DNA of 6,507 nucleotides from Candidatus Symbiobacter sp. GTDB taxonomy: Bacteria; Pseudomonadota; Alphaproteobacteria; Elsterales; Elsteraceae. Positions within the stretch are counted from its first letter, which is position 1. The number at the start of each line of letters is the position of its first letter. This document shows positions 1 through 6,336 of this stretch, piece after piece. The notes beneath the pieces are model-generated. The model was not told the DNA's origin. It was given only the letters and a program-made list of their open reading frames with translations, and ran no database searches. The position numbers and the translations under genes were made by a program. The DNA lies in NCBI GenBank assembly GCA_030054015.1, contig JASGCR010000123.1, positions 1-6,507 of the forward strand. Reading direction: 5' to 3'.

Positions 1-9
1 CTCAACTAT

Positions 10-33
10 CCCCCCCTTCTAAAGAAGGGGGGG
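10..33. repeat. Perfect hairpin with C7/G7 arms
   Basis: Arm CCCCCCCTTC (10-19) is the exact reverse complement of GAAGGGGGGG (24-33), with a four-base TAAA loop. Neither side is followed by a T-run, so it does not look like an intrinsic terminator. It is the first of three C-run/G-run hairpins in 1-172 and is best read as part of a REP- or MITE-like repeat block that starts left of the window. Confidence 0.75.
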
Positions 34-41
34 TAAAACTG

Positions 42-81
42 GACTTATTCAGACCATCCTTAGGGATGCTCTGAATAAGTC
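42..81. repeat. Long imperfect hairpin, GACTTATTCAGA arms
   Basis: GACTTATTCAGA (42-53) is the exact reverse complement of TCTGAATAAGTC (70-81). Inside, CATCC (55-59) pairs with GGATG (64-68) after one C-C mismatch (54/69), giving a stem of about 17-18 pairs and a tiny loop. The right arm plus one base, TCTGAATAAGTCG, recurs directly at 120-132, so the 12-bp word occurs three times in 90 bases, once inverted. This could be the terminal repeat of a small decayed mobile element. No transposase is present. Confidence 0.75.
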
Positions 82-99
82 GGTAATCGCATATGACCT

Positions 100-172
100 C
101 CCCTTCCTGCTTAGGAAGGTCTGAATAAGTCGTTCTGCCCCCCCTTTCTAAGCAGGAAGGGCAGGGGCAGAA
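100..172. repeat. Nested palindromes with competing pairings
   Basis: Three pairings overlap here. CCTTCCT (102-108) pairs with AGGAAGG (113-119). CCCTTCCTGCTTAG (101-114) is the exact reverse complement of CTAAGCAGGAAGGG (148-161). TTCTGCCCC (133-141) pairs with GGGGCAGAA (164-172). A copy of TCTGAATAAGTCG (120-132) sits between the arms. The arrangement looks like one C-rich palindromic repeat interrupted by the AATAAGTC repeat. The local and long pairings cannot form together. No coding role is seen. Confidence 0.65.
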
Positions 173-201
173 TCGACAGGCTTTAGGACACGGGGTATAA
201 T
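173..201 (+). promoter_or_regulatory. Candidate sigma-70 promoter upstream of cheY
   Basis: A -35 box TCGACA (173-178, one mismatch to TTGACA) is followed after exactly 17 bases by a perfect -10 box TATAAT (196-201). Transcription would begin near 208 and give cheY a 5' leader of about 305 bases. The -35 box directly touches the last arm of the repeat block (164-172), so the promoter may have been brought or altered by the repeat. I found no equally good promoter nearer to cheY; TTGGGA (401-406) with TAAAAT (422-427) has a poor 15-base spacing. No FliA or sigma-54 type site was recognised. Confidence 0.5.
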
Positions 202-512
202 TTGCAAAAATACGGGCGGTACCGTTTAATTTTACTGGATTTTCTTGATGATTTGCGTCAGTATAGCAACCGAATGATAATCGAGGCTGGTGAATAGCGT
301 AAGTGGTACATTTATGCCAAAGTTTTTTTCGTTTCGTCATCTTGACTCTGGCATAAGATCGGATTTTGTGTTATAAACCTATATTATGAGTTTTCGTTAG
401 TTGGGATTGATCGTCGGTGGATAAAATATTCACAACGTTTCAATCTTTTTGAAGTGTCAACTCAGTGCCCAAAAGGGCGATTGTCGGTATCCAACGGGAG
501 AGTGCTGCGGCC
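202..512 (+). other. Gene-free AT-rich leader before cheY
   Basis: About 310 bases without a credible gene, clearly more AT-rich than the genes. It contains the palindrome CGGTACCG (217-224) just downstream of the predicted start site, an inverted repeat TTATGCCA (312-319) / TGGCATAA (349-356) separated by 29 bases, and a small GCCC-AAAA-GGGC hairpin (467-478) shortly before cheY. A GTG codon at 465 is in frame with cheY but is not preferred as the start. The leader could carry post-transcriptional control, but no known riboswitch was recognised. Confidence 0.45.
312..356. promoter_or_regulatory. Spaced inverted repeat TTATGCCA/TGGCATAA
   Basis: Eight-base arms at 312-319 and 349-356 are exact reverse complements with a 29-base, T-rich spacer. 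In the cheY leader this could be a weak RNA stem or a paired binding site. Arms this short at this spacing can occur by chance. Confidence 0.2.
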
Positions 513-893
513 ATGGACAAGAATATGCCGATCCTCATCGTCGATGACTACAAAACGATGCTTCGGATTATCCGCAACCTGTTGAAGCAATTGGGCTTTG
601 ACAATGTAGATGAGGCTATGGACGGGTCTTCTGCCTTGCAGTTGCTGCGTGGGAAGTCGTATGGGCTTATTATTTCCGATTGGAATATGGAGCCGATGAC
701 GGGTTTGCAATTGTTAAAAGAAGTTCGTGCTGATGCCAAACTGAAGCAAATACCTTTTGTGATGGTTACTGCCGAGAGCAAGACGGAAAACGTGGTTGCT
801 GCCAAGGAGGCAGGGGTCACAAACTATATTGTCAAGCCTTTCAATGCGGAAACGCTGAAATCGAAACTGCAAGCGGTTTTTGGTGCCTTCTAA
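513..893 (+). CDS. cheY: CheY-type chemotaxis response regulator
   Basis: A single receiver domain of 126 residues with no output domain, the size of stand-alone CheY. All catalytic positions are present: acidic pair D11-D12, phospho-acceptor D56 inside SDWNMEPMTG, T86, aromatic Y105 and K108 in the KPF motif. The motif with E between M and P is common in alphaproteobacterial CheY. The ATG at 513 is chosen because the protein then begins a few residues before the first beta strand (PILIVDD) and GGGAGAG (496-502) lies 10 bases upstream. A GTG at 465 would add 16 residues that look non-homologous. In the family, phospho-CheY binds the flagellar switch protein FliM and changes rotation. CheZ, the phosphatase, is encoded 125 bases downstream, which supports a motility role over a general signalling one. 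The kinase CheA is not in the window. Confidence 0.92.
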   Translation: MDKNMPILIVDDYKTMLRIIRNLLKQLGFDNVDEAMDGSSALQLLRGKSYGLIISDWNMEPMTGLQLLKEVRADAKLKQIPFVMVTAESKTENVVAAKEAGVTNYIVKPFNAETLKSKLQAVFGAF

Positions 894-984
894 ATTTTCA
901 AGATTGGCGAATCGAACGGTTTGAGGCGGCACCGGTCTTGGTGGGCGTGTTTTCTCTGGTCTGTTGGGCGGGTTGTCGATGATT

Positions 985-1000
985 AAATCGGTACCGATTT
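985..1000. promoter_or_regulatory. Perfect 16-bp palindrome before cheZ
   Basis: AAATCGGTACCGATTT is a perfect, loop-free palindrome ending 18 bases before the cheZ ATG. Loop-free dyads of this kind typically bind dimeric regulators rather than fold as RNA hairpins. Its core CGGTACCG also occurs at 217-224, just after the predicted cheY promoter. It may be an operator shared by both genes; no regulator is encoded in the window. Confidence 0.4.
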
Positions 1001-1018
1001 TGCGATTGAGGGAATGTT

Positions 1019-1693
1019 ATGAAGCCATTAGCGGCAGACCGCGAAGTGCGTGAACGAGTACGACACATCTTGGATTCACCTAGCCTTAATGTCTCGCGCG
1101 AAGAAATACGTGAAATGGCCGAGCAAGTCATCATGAGCTTGCGCGGTGACATGTCGATTTCGCATATTCAAATTTATCAAGAATTATCTGGCCTGGCTAA
1201 ATTTATTGAATCGGCCCGCAATGAAATTATCACGATTCGGCCCAATGATATTGGTACCACCCATATCCCCAATGCCACGGATGAATTGGGGGCCATTGTC
1301 GGGGCGACCGAGGAAGCGACCGGATCGATTCTTGATGCTTGCGAGAATATTGAAAAATTGATGCCGTCTATGTCACCCGATATTGCGGCAAAGGTGCTTA
1401 TCTCCATCACGCGCATTTACGAGGCGTGCAATTTCCAAGATTTGACCGGTCAGCGTATTTCAAAGGTTGTAAATACCCTGCAAATTATCGACAAACGCGT
1501 GGCCGAATTGTTATCAGCATTTTCTGATAAAGATTTTGCTGGGATTCAGGCTGTTCAACCGATGCAGGCGGGACCAAAAGCGGCGGGGTCTCCTGCATCA
1601 CGGACCGATTCGGACCTCCTTCATGGGCCACAACTGCCCGAAGAGGCCAAGCGTCAGGCAGAAATCGATGCAATTTTGGCAAGTTTTAATTAA
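1019..1693 (+). CDS. cheZ: CheZ family CheY-phosphate phosphatase
   Basis: A 224-residue, largely helical protein; E. coli CheZ is 214. The diagnostic motif ACNFQDLTGQRISKVV (about 136-151) holds the two residues that in E. coli CheZ are catalytic, here D141 and Q145. The segments around 50-115 and 120-168 match the two long helices of the CheZ hairpin that dimerises into a four-helix bundle. A flexible Pro/Ala/Ser-rich linker (about 175-212) leads to a C-terminal peptide QAEIDAILASFN (213-224), which resembles the CheY-tethering tail of known CheZ proteins. The start is supported by GAGGGA (1008-1013), five bases before the ATG. By family knowledge it speeds dephosphorylation of phospho-CheY, ending the signal to the motor. 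It lies downstream of cheY, and its final 26 bases overlap the next gene in another frame, so the downstream gene is probably translationally coupled. Confidence 0.9.
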   Translation: MKPLAADREVRERVRHILDSPSLNVSREEIREMAEQVIMSLRGDMSISHIQIYQELSGLAKFIESARNEIITIRPNDIGTTHIPNATDELGAIVGATEEATGSILDACENIEKLMPSMSPDIAAKVLISITRIYEACNFQDLTGQRISKVVNTLQIIDKRVAELLSAFSDKDFAGIQAVQPMQAGPKAAGSPASRTDSDLLHGPQLPEEAKRQAEIDAILASFN

Positions 1694-4600
1694 ACCCGTT
1701 TTGGTTTTACTGTTTTTGACGGGATCATTGTATTTTTCACCGTCCGGAGCGGCTGTGGGGGATAATGCCCCCGAAGCATTGCCGTCGACAACCACTCCAG
1801 CACCCGCATCGCCCCCTCAACTTGAAAAAACGGATCGGACTCCGGTCGCCAAAACCGCGCCCAAACCGGCGCTCGAACCCGCGCCCAAACCGGCCCAAAA
1901 TCTTAGCCAAAAAAATCCCGCCACATTTGCGACCAAAAATGCCAAAAGCGAAAAAACCGCAAAAACCGACGCGGTCGCGCTGGTTGAAACCCCGGCAAAA
2001 CCGGTCGATTTGCCAAAAGTTGCGGTGCGCATCTATAGCCACCAAACCTATGTCCGGGTTATTTTTGATTGGGATTCGCCCACTTCCTATAATTTATTCC
2101 AAAATAACGGGATTGCGCGGATCGAATTCTCGCGGCCTGGGGCGATTGATGTGGCTTCGGTTTATAAATTGCTTCCGAAATCCATCGGCGCGTTTGAATC
2201 GGAGATTTTGAACGGAGTCTTGCAAACCGCCTTTACTTTCCCCAAAAATGTTCGGCTGCGTGATGCCATGATTGGGCATTTATTGGTGATCGATATATTG
2301 GCTCCCCCCGATTTCGTGGCGGTTCACCCGCCGGGGCGGTTATTGCCCCCGCCTGCGCGCAACGATACGGGGAATGCGGGTGTGGCGGCGGCTTATGCGC
2401 CGGCGAATGTTCCGCCGCCGGGCGAAACCATGCCGGCGGCGAACGCTCCAATGCCAACGAACCAGTCCGCCCCCAGCGGTCTTGCCGGCGGCAATAATGG
2501 GTCGGCTTGGCAACCAGGATCGACCAATTATGATCTCATGCCGGAAACCAACCTGGGGGTTAATTGCGCGGTGTCGCGCGATCCGGTGCCATCACGCCCT
2601 TGGCGGTTTAATTGTTCGTCGCCGGTTGGGGCGGCTTTGTTTCAACGCGAGGGGTCGCTCTATGTCGTGTTTGATCATAAAATCAATTTTGATTTAAGCC
2701 AGGCCGAAATCGCCGCCAATAACGATCCCATAAACGATCAACCGACCGGCAAAAAAGGCAAAAACAACGCCATGAACCAGGCCGATAGTTCTTATGGTTA
2801 CCCAGGCAAAGGCGGTAAAACATCTGGCGCAATGGGATTTCCGGATCGTCAATCCGTCGTCAATGCGCCCAATGACCCGCGCTCGGTGACGGGCAGTTCC
2901 GCCGCCGATTCTGATCTGGGTTTCAAACCTTCGGAGTATGAGGAATTGGCGGTCGCCAATGGCTCGGCGGTGCGGCTGGGCTTGCCGCCTTTGCCGCCAA
3001 AAGCAACCGCCAGGGCCGGAAGCCCGATGAAATGGGTGGGCCGCATTGCCAAATTAAACCCAAGCATTGACCCCAACCGTCCCAATATTGCCAAAAATGG
3101 TTTGGCGGGATCGGTCTGGGTGGTGGGGGCGGTGCTGGCCGAACCAACCGCGAGTGTCGTACCCGATTATCCGATTGAAAATGCCACCGATCCCAATCTT
3201 AAGGGCAAGAAATATTTGCGCATTCCCTTGGCCGATGCCGAGCAGGTGATTCCCTTGCGATTTTCGGAATATGACCGTCCCCTTATGGTTATTCCCACCA
3301 AAATGGCGGGGCGGGGGGTGGCGCAATTGCGTAAATTTATGCAGTTTTCTTTATTGCCCTCGCAACAGGGATTGCTCATCCAATTGGAAAGCGATGGGGT
3401 GAATGTGGCGGTAGAAAAGGGGGCGGTGCTGATTGGCGGCGAAGTCCCGGTGGTGTTATCGCAACAATTGCCGCCGCCGCGTTCGGTGTATGATTTCTCG
3501 CGCTGGGAAAATCTGAGGGATAAATATGACGAGGTAAGGCAAAGATTGCAACGGGTTGCCGCCCAATCCGATGCAACCGAACGGGATGCGGCAAGATTTG
3601 ATTTGGCACAGTTTTTTATTGCTTATGGTCATGCGGCGGATGCGGTGGGTTGGCTCGATTTATTGCAAGCCCGCCAAGATGATGGGGTGGGGACGCCTTT
3701 GCCCATCGCCCAACAATCCCCCAGTCTGTTGGCCTTGCGCGGGGCGGCTTTGGTGCTGAATGGGCAAAACGAACAGGGTTTGCGCGATTTATCGGATCGC
3801 CGTTTGGATTCATTGCCGCAAATTGGATTATGGCGCGGGCTGGGACTCGCGGCAAGCGAAAAATGGGCGGCGGCTGATGCCGCATTTCGGGCCGGGGGCA
3901 ATGTACCACCAGTGACCTGGCCGGTCAAAATTCGGGCCGAAATGGTGCTGGAGGCGGCCAATACGGCCTGGCATTTGGGCAATAAAGAACGGGTTAAAAC
4001 CTTATTGATTGATTATCCCAACGGCAATTCCAGCCCCAACCAAACCAATCGCGCGAATTATTTGCGGGCGCAATTGCGCCTCACCACCGGCGATTTGTTT
4101 GACGAGAAAATTGCCCTCGGCATTTTGGATGATATGATTGCGCATGGCGATGCCTGGGCGCGCAATCATGGCCGCTGGTTGCGGCTGCAAATTGAATTAA
4201 AGCATGATTCGGTTCCGCTTGAGGAAGCCACCGCGACATTAGAGCATTTGCGTTATGCCTGGCCGGGGGGCGAGCTGGAATATGAGATATTGAAACAATT
4301 AGGTGATCTTTATTTCAAACTGAGCAAGCCGCGTGAAGGCTTGAAATCAATGCGCGAGGCCGCCACCTGGTTCCCCAATCGCCCCGATCATCCCGCCATG
4401 CGGGCGCATTTGATTGACCGTTTTGTTGAACTTTATACCGATCCGGATTTGGCATCGATTCCGACTTTATCCGCGCTGGCGGTTTATGATGAAAATCGTG
4501 ATTTAACTCCCCGCGATGCCAGGGGCGATCTCATGATTCAACATTTGGCGAATCGCTTGGTAAAAATCGATTTGCTGGACCGCGCGGCGGAATTGTTGAA

Positions 4601-5309
4601 TTACCAAATTCAGGTCAGATTGTCGGGCCGCGAGAAATCCCGCGTCGGAGCCGATTTGGCCGCCATCCAATTGCTGGATCGTAAACCCGACAAGGCCTTG
4701 ACCGCCCTTAATGCGAGTGAAACCGCTAATATTCCGTCGGAATTAGCCAATTATCGTAAGCTTTTGCGGGCTAGGGCTTTGTTCATGGCCAATCGCAGCG
4801 ATGATGCCTTGAAGACCATTGGTCTTTTAACTGGCAATAACAGCTTAATGGGCAAAGACAATTCAGATGACAAAAACAGCCTAACCGACAAAGACAGCGA
4901 ATTGCTGCGGGCCGAGATTTTTATTGCCAAGCAGGAATGGCGCAATGCGGCCGAAGTTTTTGGCCGTTTGGCGAATGTGCCGGATCGCGTATCGGGCCGA
5001 AAACTGGATGAAACGCGACAGAATTATGTGGTGAATCTGGCGGCGGCCCTGGTCATGGCGGGGGATAATGTCTCGTTGCAAAGATTAGGCAATGATTTTA
5101 CCCCGATTTTTCCCGATGGGCTGCAGAAACAGGCATTTTTGATGCTGACCAATGGCAGCAACACCCCCAATGGCGCGAATTTGGCGGCTTTGATGGCAAA
5201 ATTCTCGGATTTGCAGCAATTCCGCGCCTCGCTGGAAGCCTTTACCAATGCCAACCCAGCGGGTAATAATGACGACGCGACGACGACCCGATTGGCTAAG
5301 AAACCCTAG
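1668..5309 (+). CDS. Large exported AMIN-like/TPR-repeat protein
   Basis: 1213 residues from ATG 1668. That start is preferred over an in-frame ATG at 1536 because it puts a clear signal peptide at the N-terminus: K9, a hydrophobic core at about 11-23, and likely cleavage after A28 or A29 (SGAA). It also shortens the overlap with cheZ to 26 bases; a weak AGG lies at 1656-1658. Residues 30-115 are Pro/Ala/Lys-rich. About 118-212 is a beta-rich segment (VRVIFDW, ARIEFSRPGAID) resembling AMIN-type periplasmic domains. Two low-complexity linkers (about 213-296 and 348-440) flank a second short beta segment with two Cys (about 297-347). Another beta-rich part spans about 481-598. From about 616 to 1190 the protein is helical, with repeated TPR-like pairs rich in Ala, Leu and Trp. 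AMIN domains are known to localise periplasmic proteins to the envelope, and TPR arrays bind proteins. A periplasmic scaffold for the flagellar motor is an inference from the cheZ overlap; a general envelope assembly role is the alternative. Confidence 0.85.
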   Translation: MQFWQVLIKPVLVLLFLTGSLYFSPSGAAVGDNAPEALPSTTTPAPASPPQLEKTDRTPVAKTAPKPALEPAPKPAQNLSQKNPATFATKNAKSEKTAKTDAVALVETPAKPVDLPKVAVRIYSHQTYVRVIFDWDSPTSYNLFQNNGIARIEFSRPGAIDVASVYKLLPKSIGAFESEILNGVLQTAFTFPKNVRLRDAMIGHLLVIDILAPPDFVAVHPPGRLLPPPARNDTGNAGVAAAYAPANVPPPGETMPAANAPMPTNQSAPSGLAGGNNGSAWQPGSTNYDLMPETNLGVNCAVSRDPVPSRPWRFNCSSPVGAALFQREGSLYVVFDHKINFDLSQAEIAANNDPINDQPTGKKGKNNAMNQADSSYGYPGKGGKTSGAMGFPDRQSVVNAPNDPRSVTGSSAADSDLGFKPSEYEELAVANGSAVRLGLPPLPPKATARAGSPMKWVGRIAKLNPSIDPNRPNIAKNGLAGSVWVVGAVLAEPTASVVPDYPIENATDPNLKGKKYLRIPLADAEQVIPLRFSEYDRPLMVIPTKMAGRGVAQLRKFMQFSLLPSQQGLLIQLESDGVNVAVEKGAVLIGGEVPVVLSQQLPPPRSVYDFSRWENLRDKYDEVRQRLQRVAAQSDATERDAARFDLAQFFIAYGHAADAVGWLDLLQARQDDGVGTPLPIAQQSPSLLALRGAALVLNGQNEQGLRDLSDRRLDSLPQIGLWRGLGLAASEKWAAADAAFRAGGNVPPVTWPVKIRAEMVLEAANTAWHLGNKERVKTLLIDYPNGNSSPNQTNRANYLRAQLRLTTGDLFDEKIALGILDDMIAHGDAWARNHGRWLRLQIELKHDSVPLEEATATLEHLRYAWPGGELEYEILKQLGDLYFKLSKPREGLKSMREAATWFPNRPDHPAMRAHLIDRFVELYTDPDLASIPTLSALAVYDENRDLTPRDARGDLMIQHLANRLVKIDLLDRAAELLNYQIQVRLSGREKSRVGADLAAIQLLDRKPDKALTALNASETANIPSELANYRKLLRARALFMANRSDDALKTIGLLTGNNSLMGKDNSDDKNSLTDKDSELLRAEIFIAKQEWRNAAEVFGRLANVPDRVSGRKLDETRQNYVVNLAAALVMAGDNVSLQRLGNDFTPIFPDGLQKQAFLMLTNGSNTPNGANLAALMAKFSDLQQFRASLEAFTNANPAGNNDDATTTRLAKKP
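1855..1894 (+). repeat. Two-copy 16-bp repeat in Pro/Ala linker
   Basis: CCGCGCCCAAACCGGC occurs at 1855-1870 and 1879-1894, a period of 24 bases or eight codons. It encodes the repeated PKPA peptide in the linker after the signal peptide of the large exported protein. This is a typical way such linkers change length and has no separate function that I can see. Confidence 0.7.
4839..4898 (+). repeat. Imperfect 36-bp tandem duplication in TPR region
   Basis: The units starting AACAGC at 4839 and 4875 are related at a period of 36 bases and encode NSLMGKDNSDDK followed by NSLTDKDSE. The hydrophilic, Asp/Lys/Asn-rich stretch sits between helices of the TPR-like half of the large exported protein and is probably a surface loop lengthened by duplication. 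Confidence 0.6.
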
Positions 5310-5378
5310 CGATGGGGGCGGTCATGCCTGGGTGTGACTTTCATTTTTCGTATGTAGCAACTCTCGCCTTTTATCGCC

Positions 5379-5585
5379 ATGATCATGAATGACAACGAAA
5401 ATTTGCGTCAGAAAATAAAAGCTTTACAAATTGAACATGGTGACCTCGACCATGCCATCCAAGCGATCATGCGCGATGCCACCCCCGATATGTTGCGCAT
5501 TCAACGGCTTAAAAAACGCAAATTATTGTTAAAAGACCAAATCGAAAAACTCCATTCGATGTTGTTGCCGGATATTATTGCCTAG
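5379..5585 (+). CDS. DUF465 (YdcH-like) small coiled-coil protein
   Basis: A 68-residue protein of two predicted helices. It shows the DUF465/YdcH pattern: IEHGDLDHAI (18-27) in the first helix, then RLKKRKLLLKDQI (43-55) in the second, and the PDIIA end (64-68) that I associate with alphaproteobacterial members. The family has no firmly established function; the charged heptad-like helices suggest a small antiparallel coiled coil in the cytoplasm. ATG 5379 and ATG 5385 (residue M3) are both possible starts and neither has a strong Shine-Dalgarno sequence. It follows the large exported gene after 69 bases in which I see no clear terminator or promoter, and the next gene starts 24 bases after its stop. 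Confidence 0.82.
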   Translation: MIMNDNENLRQKIKALQIEHGDLDHAIQAIMRDATPDMLRIQRLKKRKLLLKDQIEKLHSMLLPDIIA

Positions 5586-5609
5586 AAAATCGCTATATTG
5601 GGTCGCGCC

Positions 5610-6227
5610 ATGCTTAAATCCATGCCTTTGCCGCGCCAGCTTCCCTCGCCCATCGGGCGGGCGAATAAACTTGGGTTGCTGTTGCCGCGGCAAACTGGCG
5701 GCGAATATGGCCTGCAAATCAAACGCGATTTTTCTCACCCGCTGGCGAGCGTTTGGCATCTGATTACCGAACCGGAAGGGCTGGCGGAATGGGCGCCGTT
5801 TGATGCGCATCAATCGCTGGATGGGGCGGTGGGGCAGGCGATTATCTTAATCATGGCGGCAGGCGGCACCGGTACCGAGGCGGCATCCGAAGATTCCGCC
5901 CTGGATTTGCTCGAATCCGAGATTTTGCGCTGTGAGCCTCCGCATCATTTGGCCTATAATTGGGGCAGTGACCGTTTGCAATTTGACTTGATCGGGGTTC
6001 GTGATGATCTGACTTCATTATGCCTAACCCAAATGGTGACCGAGCCGGAACTTATCGCCCATAATGCGGCGGGCTGGCATATTTGCCTCGATGTCGCGGC
6101 CCTGGCCTTGGCCGGAGAGTCGGCCGGCCGGGTGGTGGGGCGGGATGCGTTGCGCTTTGGTTTCGCCAATTTATGCGCCGCCTATCAGCACAGATTCCAG
6201 TCCGAGGTAAATGACGCTGCTTTTTAG
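5610..6227 (+). CDS. SRPBCC (AHSA1-like) domain protein
   Basis: 205 residues from ATG 5610, with a START/Bet v1-like SRPBCC domain over about 33-185. Seen motifs are LQIKRDFSHPLASVWHLITEP (35-55, written in the family as strand, helix and W), EWAPF (60-64), EPPHHLAYNWG (109-119) and AAGWHICLD (153-161), all typical of AHSA1-like members. These small proteins form a hydrophobic pocket, but ligands are mostly unknown, so no reaction is assigned. About 30 N-terminal residues precede the domain and are not obviously conserved. ATG 5622 and TTG 5598 are alternative starts; no strong ribosome site is seen, and TATATT (5594-5599) could instead be a -10 box for a short-leader transcript. It probably shares a transcript with the DUF465 gene. 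The last six residues and the stop are encoded by a genomic repeat. Confidence 0.82.
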   Translation: MLKSMPLPRQLPSPIGRANKLGLLLPRQTGGEYGLQIKRDFSHPLASVWHLITEPEGLAEWAPFDAHQSLDGAVGQAIILIMAAGGTGTEAASEDSALDLLESEILRCEPPHHLAYNWGSDRLQFDLIGVRDDLTSLCLTQMVTEPELIAHNAAGWHICLDVAALALAGESAGRVVGRDALRFGFANLCAAYQHRFQSEVNDAAF

Positions 6228-6256
6228 GCGCGTTATAAAGAAGTGCGTCATTACCC
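6206..6256. repeat. 51-bp palindromic repeat, copy 1, covers gene end
   Basis: This unit matches 6418-6468 at 47 of 51 positions by eye. Its ends are near-inverted repeats: TAAATGACGC on the left (6208-6217 region) and GCGTCATTACCC (6245-6256) on the right. The stop codon of the SRPBCC gene (6225-6227) lies inside it, so the final residues VNDAAF are repeat-encoded. The left end differs from copy 2 (GGTAAATG versus GGGTAATG). Confidence 0.8.
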
Positions 6257-6284
6257 GCAAAAACGGGGCGTCATAAAAAAGTGA
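6257..6284. repeat. Degenerate partial unit between repeats
   Basis: CCCG (6254-6257) and CGGG (6264-6267) flank a short A-rich loop. GCGTCAT (6268-6274) is a truncated copy of the GCGTCATTACCCGC word that occurs complete at 6245-6258, 6286-6299 and 6457-6470. It looks like a decayed unit of the same family. Confidence 0.5.
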
Positions 6285-6336
6285 AGCGTCATTACCCGCC
6301 GGACTGCAAGCGGGAATCCGCTTGCAGTCCGAGTCG
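6285..6336. repeat. 52-bp repeat with 14-bp hairpin, copy 1
   Basis: Identical over 52 bases to 6456-6507. The core is a perfect 14-bp stem, CGGACTGCAAGCGG (6300-6313) with CCGCTTGCAGTCCG (6318-6331), closed by a GAAT loop. An outer stem ATTACCCG (6291-6298) / CGGGTAAT (6335-6342) extends it to about 22 pairs. An alternative fold pairs CCCGC with GCGGG, as in widespread bacterial REP-like GTCATTCCCGC...GCGGGAAT elements. No T-run follows, so an intrinsic terminator is not supported, though it may slow or protect transcripts ending here. Confidence 0.85.

Noticed and set aside
2..340. Minus-strand open frame of 112 residues with a Cys-rich stretch (CPKACRFCPCPSC)
   Set aside because: Its second half is translated repeat sequence, the Cys cluster partly comes from the G-rich hairpin arms, no ribosome site precedes the ATG, and no family is recognised.
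350..370. Sigma-54 promoter (TGGCAT ... TTTTG)
   Set aside because: The GG and the expected GC are not at the required 10-base spacing.
465..512. GTG start giving CheY 16 more residues
   Set aside because: The extra residues do not look like a receiver domain, and ATG 513 has a better ribosome site and the normal CheY length.
1536..1667. Upstream ATG start for the large exported protein
   Set aside because: It would put 44 basic residues encoded inside cheZ before a clear signal peptide; ATG 1668 places the signal peptide at the N-terminus.
1765..2211. Plus-strand open frame rich in Pro, Arg and Lys
   Set aside because: Out-of-frame shadow of the Pro/Ala/Lys linker of the large exported gene, with biased composition and no ribosome site.
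6300..6331. Intrinsic terminator after the SRPBCC gene
   Set aside because: The hairpin is strong but is not followed by a T-run on the + strand, and on the - strand the T-run is about 25 bases away.
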